From assembly GCA_019322535.1 (NCBI GenBank), contig JAHWIM010000006.1:1-47863 (forward strand): a DNA stretch of 47,863 bases. The letters run 5' to 3'. The notes beneath the pieces are model-generated. The model made no database searches and was not told the origin of the DNA. It saw only the letters and a program-made list of their open reading frames with translations. Position numbers and translations under genes: made by a program. This stretch comes from Candidatus Woesearchaeota archaeon (GTDB lineage Archaea; Nanobdellota; Nanobdellia; Woesearchaeales; WJKL01). Positions 16,157-24,903 of the stretch are shown piece by piece; positions within the stretch are counted from its first letter, which is position 1; each line of letters starts with the position of its first letter.

Positions 16157-17151
16157 GCTGTTTTAACAATTTTTAGTTTAATGCCTGATTTAATTGCTTC
16201 AAGAACATGATCATAGTAACTTATTCTTCTGTATCTGCCGTATGCATATCTATGCATTGTTGGACTGCCGTTGCATTCTATTACATAAGGCCTTTGATTT
16301 TTGTCAAATACAAAATCTACTGAGAACAGTCTTGGAGAATATCTTCCTAAAATTCTGTCTATTCTCTTAACTACAGCAACTGCTTTTAGAGGGATTTTTG
16401 ATTTTGGAACAAAAATCTTGTTTCCACCTAAAGCCATGTTTGCTGTTAATAATCCTTTTTTTGGAGTCCTGACATGGCAGTGGTCTATTTCTCCATTAAT
16501 AACAATAACCCTCATATCATGCAAACCTTTAACCAGTCCTTTTATTCCTTCAGAGCCATCTATAAATTCTTGCACAACTGTATTTTTATTGATTTTTTTT
16601 GGAAGCTTGTCTTTTGTAGTTACAGTAACATGCTCTCCTAGTGTACCATATCTTGGTTTTAAAACAATTTTTTCAGATTTAATTTCAGGAAGAACAATTT
16701 TTAATCCTCTAACTGTATTAACTAAGAATGTTTTAGGAGCAATAGTTGGGAAAAGCTCTGAAACCATGCATTTGTCCCAGCAGAATTCTTCAAGTTCTGG
16801 ACTGTTGAACAATCCAACTTGCTCTTCCATTTTGTATTTTAAGTTTTCTATTCTTTTGTTCTTAGTAAAGCCATCATATATTGCTTTGTTAAATCTGCTG
16901 TAGATAATATCTAATTTAACATTGTCTATTTTTTTCCATTTTTTATCAAAAACCCATGCATGTTTTAGAATTCCATTTTGATATAATTTATAATTAGCAC
17001 AACATAGAACAAGACCTTTTTTCTTAGCTTTTCTAGCAAGGATTGCATAAGATCTGTTCATTGCAAATGTTCTGAATGGTTTTTTAGTATTAGAATTAGC
17101 GAAATGAGTAAATAAAACTCCTATTTTTCCGTTTTGATAGTTTTCTATCAT
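16153..17151 (-). CDS. ATP-grasp ligase, conventional order
   Basis: The 332-residue protein has a pre-ATP-grasp domain (1-115) and then the full ATP-grasp fold: KIVLKPRYGTLGEHV near 171-185, VVQEFIDGSEG, DMRVIVINGEI and the metal-binding FSVDFVF...YVIECNGSP near the C-terminus. It resembles the YheC/YheD and RimK-like groups, which join a carboxylate to an amine with ATP. The C-terminal tail has an RYAYGRYRR motif that could form a substrate or nucleic-acid contact. It overlaps the permuted ATP-grasp gene by ATGA (16153-16156), so the two proteins are translationally coupled and perhaps form a complex. Substrates are unknown. Confidence 0.78.
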   Translation of the reverse strand: MIENYQNGKIGVLFTHFANSNTKKPFRTFAMNRSYAILARKAKKKGLVLCCANYKLYQNGILKHAWVFDKKWKKIDNVKLDIIYSRFNKAIYDGFTKNKRIENLKYKMEEQVGLFNSPELEEFCWDKCMVSELFPTIAPKTFLVNTVRGLKIVLPEIKSEKIVLKPRYGTLGEHVTVTTKDKLPKKINKNTVVQEFIDGSEGIKGLVKGLHDMRVIVINGEIDHCHVRTPKKGLLTANMALGGNKIFVPKSKIPLKAVAVVKRIDRILGRYSPRLFSVDFVFDKNQRPYVIECNGSPTMHRYAYGRYRRISYYDHVLEAIKSGIKLKIVKTA

Positions 17152-17249
17152 TTTTTAGTGTGTGAATTATCACAGAAGTGAAGAAGTCCCCCATTATTTA
17201 ATCTGTTGGCAGGATTGTATTTAAATGTTGTGGTTTTAAGTAGTGAATA

Positions 17250-17603
17250 TCAAATAATTTTATACTTAGTCAATAATAAAACAACAAAACCCAAAAGAAC
17301 CAGAACTCCGAGAAGGATCGTTACTATTATTGAAATCAACCTCTCATCTTTGTCCATATCTTTCCATCTTCTTTTGTTCTTCTTCCAGTCTTTTTTATTG
17401 ACTAAACCAGCTATCATAAAAACAAAACCCATTGACCAAAGAACATGGTTCTTAAGAGGAATCCCTATTACAACCCACATCATCCCTATTATAAACAAAT
17501 TATAATAATCAGGAGGAGTCTTATGTTTCTTTCTTATTAATATTGCAACAACTGCAAACAAGAGAAGAAGTACAGCAATTGATATTAAAATCCAAGGTAT
17601 CAT
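17250..17603 (-). CDS. Small integral membrane protein of unknown function
   Basis: The 117-residue protein has about four hydrophobic segments: residues 2-23, 34-48, 54-68 and 88-112. A highly basic cytoplasmic loop (KKDWKKNKRRWKDMDKDER, about 70-88) separates the third and fourth. There is no recognisable domain. It is 32 bp downstream of the methyltransferase gene on the same strand and may be co-transcribed with it. A 98-bp AT-rich spacer with no visible feature separates it from the ATP-grasp gene. Confidence 0.65.
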   Translation of the reverse strand: MIPWILISIAVLLLLFAVVAILIRKKHKTPPDYYNLFIIGMMWVVIGIPLKNHVLWSMGFVFMIAGLVNKKDWKKNKRRWKDMDKDERLISIIVTILLGVLVLLGFVVLLLTKYKII

Positions 17604-17635
17604 AATCCTATTTAGAAATTGATAGTATAAAAAGT

Positions 17636-18250
17636 TTACTTTATAGCAACTGCTTCAATGAAAGAAGATTTATAATCGCGATGGACAGAAGCAGTTTTTT
17701 TAATACTAAGAATTTTAAATTTATTTAGCTTTTCTCTCATATATTCTTTGTCAAAAAAGTGTCTCAAATGTCTATAGTATATAAATAAATTATCTCCTAC
17801 TTTTTCACCTTTGCCATATACTCTATCATCAGTTGATTTGCATTTGACAAAAAATAATCCTTTTTTCTTTAGTATTTTATACAAATCGTTGAAGATTTTT
17901 GTTGTAGTTTTATCGTCAAAGTAATGCAGGCTTAGGTGAGCATATATCACATCAAAAGAATTGTTTGGAAAATTTAATTTTCTCAAATCTTGGCAAACTG
18001 TTTTGATATTTTTGATATTTTTTCTATCAATTTCTTTTTGAATGCTTTCTAATCCGCTGCGTGAGATATCTAATGCAGTCACAATTAAACTATTTTGTGC
18101 AAAGAAGATAGAATCTCTGCTCCTGCCACTTCCTAAATCTAATATTGTTTTAAGTTTCTTCTTTTTGATTAATTTTAAACTTCTTCTTGCAAAATTACTA
18201 GGTTGTTTCTTTACTGGTCCTCTTGGTCTTGATTTCCAAAATTCTGTCAT
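17636..18250 (-). CDS. Class I SAM-dependent methyltransferase
   Basis: The 204-residue protein has the Rossmann-type SAM site. Motif I is ILDLGSGRSRDS (about 35-46), an acidic residue sits at the end of strand 2 (ALDISRSG), and DVIYAHLSLHYF corresponds to the post-motif region. The overall layout resembles the TehB/UbiE-like group, and the size fits a single catalytic domain. The N-terminus (EFWKSRPRGPVKKQPSNFARR) is basic. The methyl acceptor cannot be told from the sequence. It is divergent from lysS, and the spacer holds that gene's TATA box. Confidence 0.82.
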   Translation of the reverse strand: MTEFWKSRPRGPVKKQPSNFARRSLKLIKKKKLKTILDLGSGRSRDSIFFAQNSLIVTALDISRSGLESIQKEIDRKNIKNIKTVCQDLRKLNFPNNSFDVIYAHLSLHYFDDKTTTKIFNDLYKILKKKGLFFVKCKSTDDRVYGKGEKVGDNLFIYYRHLRHFFDKEYMREKLNKFKILSIKKTASVHRDYKSSFIEAVAIK

Positions 18251-18305
18251 AATTTGTTTTAAAAGTTAATAGTATTAAATTCTTTTGGTGCGCTTATCAG
18301 TAATA

Positions 18306-18313
18306 TTTATATA
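18306..18313 (+). promoter_or_regulatory. TATA box of lysS
   Basis: TTTATATA lies 24-31 nt before the lysS ATG at 18337, the spacing expected for a leaderless archaeal transcript. Confidence 0.55.
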
Positions 18314-18336
18314 CAATCAAAATAAATTTTTAGAAT

Positions 18337-19911
18337 ATGGCAAAGAAAGAAACTAAAGCAATGCACTGGGCTGATCAGGCAGCAGAACAGATTATCAAGA
18401 AAAAAGATAAAAAAGAATATGTTGTAGCTACTGGTGTAACTCCTTCTGGAACTTTGCACATTGGTAATTTTAGAGAATTGATTACAGGAGATATTATTAA
18501 AAGAGCATTAATTGATGCAGGCAAAAAAGCAGTTCATTATCATTACTGGGATGATTATGATGTTTTTAGAAAAGTTCCTGCAAATATGCCAAAACCAGAG
18601 ATTCTAAAAAAGTATCTAAGACAGGCTCTGATTTATGTTCCTGATGTTATTGATAATAAACATAAAAATTATGCATATCATAATGAAAAAGAAATTGAAG
18701 AACTACTTCCTATTGTAGATGTCAAACCAACAATATTAAGGCATGCTGAAAGATACATGAATTGTGAATATGCAAAAGAAATGAAAATTGCATTAGAGAA
18801 CACTGATAAAATTAAAGAAATTTTTAACAAATATAGAAAAGAAGAATTAGAAGAAAGCTGGCTTCCAATTTCTGTTTATTGTGAAAAATGCCATTTAGAA
18901 GCTGAAAAAATAAAGTATGAAGGAATGTGTGATGTTTCTTATGAATGCAGCTGCGGAGACAATCAAACATTTGATATTAGTAAAAAAGGATTGGCAAAAT
19001 TAAAATGGAGGGTTCAATGGCCTGCATGGTGGAATAATAAAGATGTTGATTTTGAATCAGCAGGAAAAGATCATTTTGCTGCTGGCAGCGGCATTGATAC
19101 AGGAAGAGAAGTGCAGAGAAAGATTTACAAAACAGAGCCGCCAATTGGTTTTGGTTTTGGATGGATCGGTGTAAAAGGAGGAAAACAATTTTCAAGCTCT
19201 GCTGGTGTTATTTTTACATTAAAAGATGTTTTAGACGTTTATGAGCCAGCAATTGTTAGATATATATTTGCCAGCTCAAGACCTTCATATGAATTTGCAA
19301 TTTCGTTTGACTTAGATGTTTTAAAAGTGTATGAGGATTTTGATAAATGTGAAAGGATTTATCATATGCAGGAAGAAGTAGATGAAAAAGAATTTGAAAA
19401 ACAGAAAAGGATTTATGAATTATCATATATTGGTAAACCTCCTAAAGATATTCCTTTTCAACCAGTATTTAGGCATTTAACAAACGTGCTGCAGACATTT
19501 GAAAAGGATTTAAATAAAACAACTGAATTTTTTAAGAATGAATTAAAAACTTCTGATGATAAGAAAAGATTTGAAACAAGATTGAAATGTGTTTTGAACT
19601 GGCTTGAGCATTATGCTCCTGATGATTTTAAGTTTACTGTGCAAAAACAAGTTCATTCTGGTATTGAATTAAGTGATGAACAAAAACAGGCCTTGCATAA
19701 AGTTGCTGAATTATTGAAAAAAGATTTTAAAAATGATACAGAACTGCATGAAGCAATGTATAAGATAAGCCAGGATGTTGGCTTAAACGCAAAAGATTTC
19801 TTTAAAGGAGCTTATCTTGTTCTTGTTAACAAAGAAAAAGGCCCAAGATTAGCTAGTTTTATCCTAACAATAGGTAAGGATAAAGTTAGTAAATTATTTG
19901 CAAATGTTTAG
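18337..19911 (+). CDS. lysS: Lysyl-tRNA synthetase, class I
   Basis: The 524-residue protein is a class I enzyme. The HIGH-type motif is HIGN (41-44) within TPSGTLHIGN, and the KMSKS-type loop is KQFSSSAG (283-290). Zinc-binding Cys pairs lie near C182/C185 and C204/C206. The C-terminal helical anticodon-binding region is full length. It charges tRNA-Lys with lysine; most bacteria and eukaryotes use an unrelated class II enzyme, so this is a good archaeal marker. It is transcribed alone. Its substrate tRNA-Lys(CUU) is encoded about 9 kb away in this window. Confidence 0.96.
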   Translation: MAKKETKAMHWADQAAEQIIKKKDKKEYVVATGVTPSGTLHIGNFRELITGDIIKRALIDAGKKAVHYHYWDDYDVFRKVPANMPKPEILKKYLRQALIYVPDVIDNKHKNYAYHNEKEIEELLPIVDVKPTILRHAERYMNCEYAKEMKIALENTDKIKEIFNKYRKEELEESWLPISVYCEKCHLEAEKIKYEGMCDVSYECSCGDNQTFDISKKGLAKLKWRVQWPAWWNNKDVDFESAGKDHFAAGSGIDTGREVQRKIYKTEPPIGFGFGWIGVKGGKQFSSSAGVIFTLKDVLDVYEPAIVRYIFASSRPSYEFAISFDLDVLKVYEDFDKCERIYHMQEEVDEKEFEKQKRIYELSYIGKPPKDIPFQPVFRHLTNVLQTFEKDLNKTTEFFKNELKTSDDKKRFETRLKCVLNWLEHYAPDDFKFTVQKQVHSGIELSDEQKQALHKVAELLKKDFKNDTELHEAMYKISQDVGLNAKDFFKGAYLVLVNKEKGPRLASFILTIGKDKVSKLFANV

Positions 19912-19976
19912 AAATCCAGCTTCTCAGGCTTTAAAACGTTAGAATTTAAGATTTTTAAACCATTTTCGCAAGCAAT

Positions 19977-20022
19977 GAAAAACAAGTTTTTCAAGGTCTC
20001 GAAAACGTAAAAAACGTTTTCG
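19977..20022. repeat. Two tandem inverted repeats between lysS and the rimB-like gene
   Basis: GAAAAAC-AA-GTTTTTC (19977-19992) is followed by CGAAAACGT-AAAAA-ACGTTTTCG (20000-20022), a perfect 9-bp stem. The second ends only 5 nt before the TATA box at 20028. They could terminate lysS, act as an operator over the next promoter, or both. Starts are 23 nt apart, similar to other tandem hairpins in the window. Confidence 0.5.
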
Positions 20023-20027
20023 CAACC

Positions 20028-20036
20028 TTTATATAT
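20028..20036 (+). promoter_or_regulatory. TATA box of the rimB-rimK-like operon
   Basis: TTTATATAT lies 24-32 nt before the ATG at 20060. The 9-bp inverted repeat directly upstream covers the usual BRE and activator/repressor position. Confidence 0.5.
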
Positions 20037-20059
20037 CTTCATTTGTTAGGATTTTTCTT

Positions 20060-20407
20060 ATGGTAAAGGGAAAGATAGTTGTAGGGTTAACTGAAAACGT
20101 AACAATTATAGGACCTAAAGGAAAGAGAAAAAGAATTACATCTAGAATAGACACTGGTGCAACTAAAAGCAGTGTTGATGCTAAACTAGCTGCTGAATTA
20201 TCATTAGGACCAATCATAAAAACAAAGCTAATCAAGTCTGCTTCAGGAAACAAGATGAGGCCTGTATTAAAAGCAGAGATTAAGATTGCTAAAAAAGATC
20301 TAAAAGAGGAATTTACTGTTGCTGACAGAAGCCATTTAAGATACAAAGTTTTGGTTGGACAAAACATACTCAAAAAAGGATTCCTTATAGACCCGAGTAA
20401 AAAATGA
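20060..20407 (+). CDS. RimB-like retropepsin-fold protease (RimK-associated)
   Basis: The 115-residue protein has the aspartyl-protease motif DTGA (31-34) inside TSRIDTGATKSSVDA, the hydrophobic strand-rich body of a retropepsin half, and a closing VLVGQNIL that matches the second family motif. This is Pfam 'putative ATP-dependent zinc protease' (RimB), which in bacteria is encoded beside rimK and cleaves poly-glutamate tails. One DTGA per chain means it must dimerise. It overlaps the RimK-like ligase by ATGA (20404-20407), so ligase and protease are coupled in expression. It has no signal peptide. Confidence 0.8.
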   Translation: MVKGKIVVGLTENVTIIGPKGKRKRITSRIDTGATKSSVDAKLAAELSLGPIIKTKLIKSASGNKMRPVLKAEIKIAKKDLKEEFTVADRSHLRYKVLVGQNILKKGFLIDPSKK

Positions 20408-21492
20408 CAATAAAAGCTGCTGTTATAAGTTTAGGAAGTACGAGCTCAAAATGGACAATCAGAGCTCTAAAAAAGTACATCAGAATAGTTGATGATATAA
20501 ATATTAAAGATGTTGAAGTTAATTTGAGTTCTCAAAAACTAGAAGTATTGTATAAAGGAAAACCATTGGAGGATTATGATTGTGTTTTTGCAAAAGGAAG
20601 TTTTAGATATGCTACTTTATTAAGGGCTATTAGTTTGATTGCATCCCAAAAATCTTATGTTCCTGTTAAACCTTCTGCTTTTACTGTTGCTCATGATAAA
20701 TTACTAACACAATTTAGACTGCAACAGCACGGAATTCCTATGCCTGTTACATACTTATCAGCAACTCCAGAAGCAGCTAAGAAAATTCTTGAAAGAGTGC
20801 ATTATCCAATAATCATGAAATTTCCTAAAGGAACTCAAGGAAAAGGGGTTATGTTTGCAGACAGTTTTGCTTCTGCAAATAGCATGTTAGATGCTTTAAC
20901 TGCCTTAAAGCAGCCTTTTTTGATTCAAGAATATGTTGAAACAGGCGGCACTGACATAAGAGCAATAGTTGTTGGAGATAAAGTTGTCGCTGCTATGAGA
21001 AGATCAGCTGAAATAGGTGAGAAAAGGGCAAATATTCATGCAGGCGGCAAAGGAGAAGCAATAAGTCTTGATGTGAAAACTAGAAGACTTGCTGTTATGG
21101 CTGCTGAAGCAATTGGTGCAGATATCTGCGCTGTTGATATTTTAGAAAGTGCTAAAGGTCCTGTTGTTATAGAAGTTAATATTTCTCCTGGTTTGCAAGG
21201 CATTACAGCAACAACAAAGATAGATGTTGCTGACAAGATTGCCAGGTTCTTGTATAAAAAGACAAAAGAGATTGCTGAATCAAAGAAAAAATTAACTACA
21301 ACAGAAATAATGAAAGAGGTTACTCCTGGCAAAGATATTTTAACTCATTTGGACTTAAGAGGAGAACGAATTCTCTTGCCTGATTATGTGACAAAAGAAA
21401 CTAAGTTTTCTGAAAAAGATGAAGTTTTACTCAAAGTTAAAGAAGGCAAGCTTGTTATTGAAAAATTTGAAGTTGGCAAAGAAAAGAAGTGA
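20404..21492 (+). CDS. RimK-like ATP-grasp ligase with AbrB-like C-terminal segment
   Basis: The 362-residue protein has a RimK-type N-terminal domain (1-100) and ATP-grasp fold: YPIIMKFPKGTQGKGV (about 137-152), FLIQEYVETGGTDIRAIVV, a GGKGE loop and the metal-binding VVIEVNISPG (about 257-266). RimK enzymes add glutamate to protein C-termini (ribosomal S6) or make related amides. About 50 extra residues at the C-terminus (about 308-355: RILLPDYVTKETKFSEKDEV, then strand-forming KLVIEKFEV) look like an AbrB/MazE swapped-hairpin domain, which is not a normal RimK part. The start overlaps the RimB-like gene. The target protein is unknown. Confidence 0.82.
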   Translation: MTIKAAVISLGSTSSKWTIRALKKYIRIVDDINIKDVEVNLSSQKLEVLYKGKPLEDYDCVFAKGSFRYATLLRAISLIASQKSYVPVKPSAFTVAHDKLLTQFRLQQHGIPMPVTYLSATPEAAKKILERVHYPIIMKFPKGTQGKGVMFADSFASANSMLDALTALKQPFLIQEYVETGGTDIRAIVVGDKVVAAMRRSAEIGEKRANIHAGGKGEAISLDVKTRRLAVMAAEAIGADICAVDILESAKGPVVIEVNISPGLQGITATTKIDVADKIARFLYKKTKEIAESKKKLTTTEIMKEVTPGKDILTHLDLRGERILLPDYVTKETKFSEKDEVLLKVKEGKLVIEKFEVGKEKK

Positions 21493-21633
21493 TTTTTTTA
21501 TTAATAACTATTAGTTACTCCATAGTAATACAAAAAGCGATAGCTTTATAAATGATTGAATTTTTTTTTGACATAGGTTAGGCCTAAAATATTTTCGGAA
21601 AATTAATTCAACTAGATGTCGTAATCTAATAAA

Positions 21634-24600
21634 ATGGCAGATGATAAAAGATTAGAAGAGATAGCAGATTCTAATAATCCAATACCTAAAAGAATTCTTA
21701 TTGCAGATGATGACAACAGTATGTTGAGACTTATGGTAGATATTTTCCAGGATGAAGATTATATAATACAGACAGCAAAGAAAGGTGAAGGGGTTTTGAA
21801 GGCGCTTGAAGAAGAAGAGTTTGATTTTGTTGTAACTGACCTTATAATGCCTGACAAGAGCGGAGAACAGTTAATAAGGGCTATAAAAAAAACAGGAAGT
21901 CCGCGGCCTGTGGTTGTTGTATCTGGACATGGAACTATTCAAGAAATTGAAAGAATAAAAAGAATTGGTGTTTATGATTTTCTTCCTAAACCATTTAACG
22001 TGGAAAATTTAAGGGAAATTGTAAGAAGAGGTGTTACAGAGATTGATGAGATTGCTTCAAGGTTAGCATGGTATAGTAATTTAGATAAGCCAGAAGGATA
22101 TACACCAGAATTAAATGAAGAATTAGAATACAGAAGAAACGCCAGAGGCATAGTTGCAAAAGGCGAGAAAGTTTTATTGGTTGCAAATACTGAACAAGAA
22201 AGAGATAATTTAGACAATCTGCTTTTAGATCTAGGGTATTGTGTTGATAGAACACTTGACTGTGGAAAAGCTTTGACTATGATCGAACAAACTCAGTTTG
22301 ATGTTGTTCTGACAGACATGACTTTAAGCGGAGGACATGGTATATCAGTCGTTGACCGGGCTGGAACTACCAGCAGGGCTAGAAAAAAGAGAACTAAAGT
22401 AGTTGTGTTGAGTGAGTATTCTGACAGAGAAAACCAGTTAAAAACATTAAAATCTGTTCTTTTGGGTGCAAGTGATGTTATTACAAAACCCAGGGATATT
22501 GCTGACTTAGATCAAAGAGTAATCAAATCTTCTGTCTGGAGAGCATTAAGATTGGCTAAAGGCTCTAAATCATTAAGAAAGAATAAGGTGCTTGTTGTTG
22601 GTTCAGATTATGAAGATTTAGTTAAAAGTTTAGAAAAACAAAAATATAAAGTTGATGTGGTTTCTGGCGAAGAAGATGTTGATGAAGTAAAAAAGTTGGA
22701 CGGCTATCATGTGGTTCTTTTGAATGAGAGATTTGGTTTAGATATGTTAGGTAAAATAAAACAAACTGATCCAAAAATAAAAGCATTAGTGCTTGCGTCA
22801 AAGCATTTAACTCCTGAAGAAGCTGTTTCGTCTATGGTTTATGGTATTGATGATGTAGTCTATCAATCTGATGTAGAAACTATGGCTGCTGCTGTTGAAA
22901 ATAGCGTTATGACAAGCCCTCTACAAAAAAAAGCATATGACTCTATAAATGCATTTGTAAAAAAACATTTAGAACTTGCAGAAAACCCATTAGAGCGTTT
23001 TGCTGAATTGTGCAGTACTGGAAGCTTAGAAGATAGGGCACTAGCTTGTTGCGCTAGAAGTTTACTTCATTTTAGGCTTGGTGACTTAGAGAGTATTAGA
23101 GAGGCTATCAATTGTCTACATAATGCTAAAAAATTAAATCCTGAATCAAACATGCCTTTTGTTTTATATACAAATTTTGTATCCAAATTACCTGCTGAGA
23201 CAGTAAGTATGTTGACAAAGAATTTAGACGATTCTTTAAGACAGCTTGAAATTAAGCCTTATTATTTCATGCGGATGAGGGATTCTCTGTTAGATGAACA
23301 AAAAAGACGTGCTGAAGAAGAAGGCTATGTTACACCAACTCAGCCTACAAGAAGCAAGATAATGAAATTTCATTCACATGATTATTGGTTCTATATGAAG
23401 TCTGCACCACTTGAATCTATGATATCATATAGGAATAACATAAATTTTTTCCAAAGGATTAATAGAAGGTATGAGGATTGGCGTTCACTTTTTGGATTTG
23501 TTTCAAGCAAAAACTATAAAACCCCTGTAGCAGGATTCAAAGCAGTTATAACAGATGCTAAAGAACCTTTTATTCTTGAAGCAGAGGATGGAAATGCTCC
23601 TGTAGAACCAGAGGTTTTTAATCAGCTTGAACAAAGCAAAAAAGATAGAGCAAGATTAAGTGCTTTGCTTTCTGCGTGTGTCCGCCATGCAGCATATACC
23701 TGCGCTAATGGGCCTATAGCTCTTGCAAAAAATCATGTTGATAACCTAGAAGAATTTTGGGAAGAGAGACTAGGAACAAGAGTTGTAGAGCCGATAAAGG
23801 CTTTATTGAAAAGAAAAGAAATTTCATTAGATGAGAAATTAAAAGAAGAGGGCAGAAGCCTGGATCAAGAACTTGAAGAAATAGAAAAGGCCTTTCATGA
23901 ATCAACCCATAGATTAAGAAAAGCACTTGCAGCTCAAGAGCCAAAAGGTTATTATTCTGATTGGTGGACTTCAAATGCAGCTGTAAATAGTGCTGGTGAT
24001 GTTTATAAATATGGCTTTCTCAGAACAAGATCAGGTCTGCCTATTGTAGTTGATCTTGCAACTGTATTCCATTTTAGAGATTTTTTATCTTTCTTATCTG
24101 AAAATGAAGAAGAAAAAGTAGAAAGAGAAAAAGGTTATGTTAAACAATTCTTTAATGATTATTCTGAAGCTGTTAGTAGAGGAATTAACAAAATAGTGCA
24201 AGAATATGAAGCAAGCCCTAAGAAATTTATTATTCAAGAATTTGAAAAAGACGCAAGCGAAATTAGAAAAACTGTTTTAGAATCTGAACAAACCCAAGAA
24301 AAAGAACCAGGAGAAGAAGAGATTTTTTTCAAAGGCGAACATCTAGTTGGCCTAAGATATGTTAGTTATTATCCTTCTGTAGATAAAATAGATGCTCTTA
24401 AAAAATATTTTGTGACAGAGGTAGCTGATAAATTACCTGTTGGCGAATATTTTACTGCACTGAAAGAATACGCCAAAGACAAAGGAGATGATGTCGTGGA
24501 GTATGTTTGTGAGGTTGAAAGGTTTGCAACAAATCTAAAACCAAAAAAACCTCTCAAGGTAACAGATGAAATATTAAGTCATAAATTAATACCTGCTTAT

Positions 24601-24903
24601 TATAATGCATTATGCAATAGGGGAATGTTAATGGGAGGCACTCTTTCTCAGTTTACATCAGAGAAATTAGACAAAGGTGATTTGAATGGTGCTGGAATTG
24701 GTGGTAAATTAAATGATATAAGTCTTTCTTTCCAAAACGCTCTTAGAGGTATTAGAACTTATCATAAATTACTGTCTGAAAATCCAGAGTATATCCCAGA
24801 AGAAGGTGAATTTGAAAACTATCAAAGATTAGAAGGGGCATTAGATAAATTATGCGGGTTATTTAAAACAGCTAAAGAGAAGGGGCAAAATGAAAAAAGC
24901 TGA
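21634..24903 (+). CDS. Triple receiver-domain protein with a long helical C-terminal region
   Basis: The 1089-residue protein has three CheY-like receivers. REC1 (about 19-133) is complete: acidic pocket D25-D27, phospho-acceptor D69, S97 and K119-P120. REC2 (about 178-300) keeps D228, S260 and K285-P286 but has lost the first acidic pair (ANTEQE). REC3 (about 317-423) has N364 where the phospho-Asp should be and no Lys-Pro. Residues 430-1089 are mostly helical and charged, with no domain I recognise. The gene overlaps the downstream PHP hydrolase by 14 nt, which suggests that phosphorylation or ligand sensing controls that enzyme. No histidine kinase is in the window. Confidence 0.85.
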   Translation: MADDKRLEEIADSNNPIPKRILIADDDNSMLRLMVDIFQDEDYIIQTAKKGEGVLKALEEEEFDFVVTDLIMPDKSGEQLIRAIKKTGSPRPVVVVSGHGTIQEIERIKRIGVYDFLPKPFNVENLREIVRRGVTEIDEIASRLAWYSNLDKPEGYTPELNEELEYRRNARGIVAKGEKVLLVANTEQERDNLDNLLLDLGYCVDRTLDCGKALTMIEQTQFDVVLTDMTLSGGHGISVVDRAGTTSRARKKRTKVVVLSEYSDRENQLKTLKSVLLGASDVITKPRDIADLDQRVIKSSVWRALRLAKGSKSLRKNKVLVVGSDYEDLVKSLEKQKYKVDVVSGEEDVDEVKKLDGYHVVLLNERFGLDMLGKIKQTDPKIKALVLASKHLTPEEAVSSMVYGIDDVVYQSDVETMAAAVENSVMTSPLQKKAYDSINAFVKKHLELAENPLERFAELCSTGSLEDRALACCARSLLHFRLGDLESIREAINCLHNAKKLNPESNMPFVLYTNFVSKLPAETVSMLTKNLDDSLRQLEIKPYYFMRMRDSLLDEQKRRAEEEGYVTPTQPTRSKIMKFHSHDYWFYMKSAPLESMISYRNNINFFQRINRRYEDWRSLFGFVSSKNYKTPVAGFKAVITDAKEPFILEAEDGNAPVEPEVFNQLEQSKKDRARLSALLSACVRHAAYTCANGPIALAKNHVDNLEEFWEERLGTRVVEPIKALLKRKEISLDEKLKEEGRSLDQELEEIEKAFHESTHRLRKALAAQEPKGYYSDWWTSNAAVNSAGDVYKYGFLRTRSGLPIVVDLATVFHFRDFLSFLSENEEEKVEREKGYVKQFFNDYSEAVSRGINKIVQEYEASPKKFIIQEFEKDASEIRKTVLESEQTQEKEPGEEEIFFKGEHLVGLRYVSYYPSVDKIDALKKYFVTEVADKLPVGEYFTALKEYAKDKGDDVVEYVCEVERFATNLKPKKPLKVTDEILSHKLIPAYYNALCNRGMLMGGTLSQFTSEKLDKGDLNGAGIGGKLNDISLSFQNALRGIRTYHKLLSENPEYIPEEGEFENYQRLEGALDKLCGLFKTAKEKGQNEKS

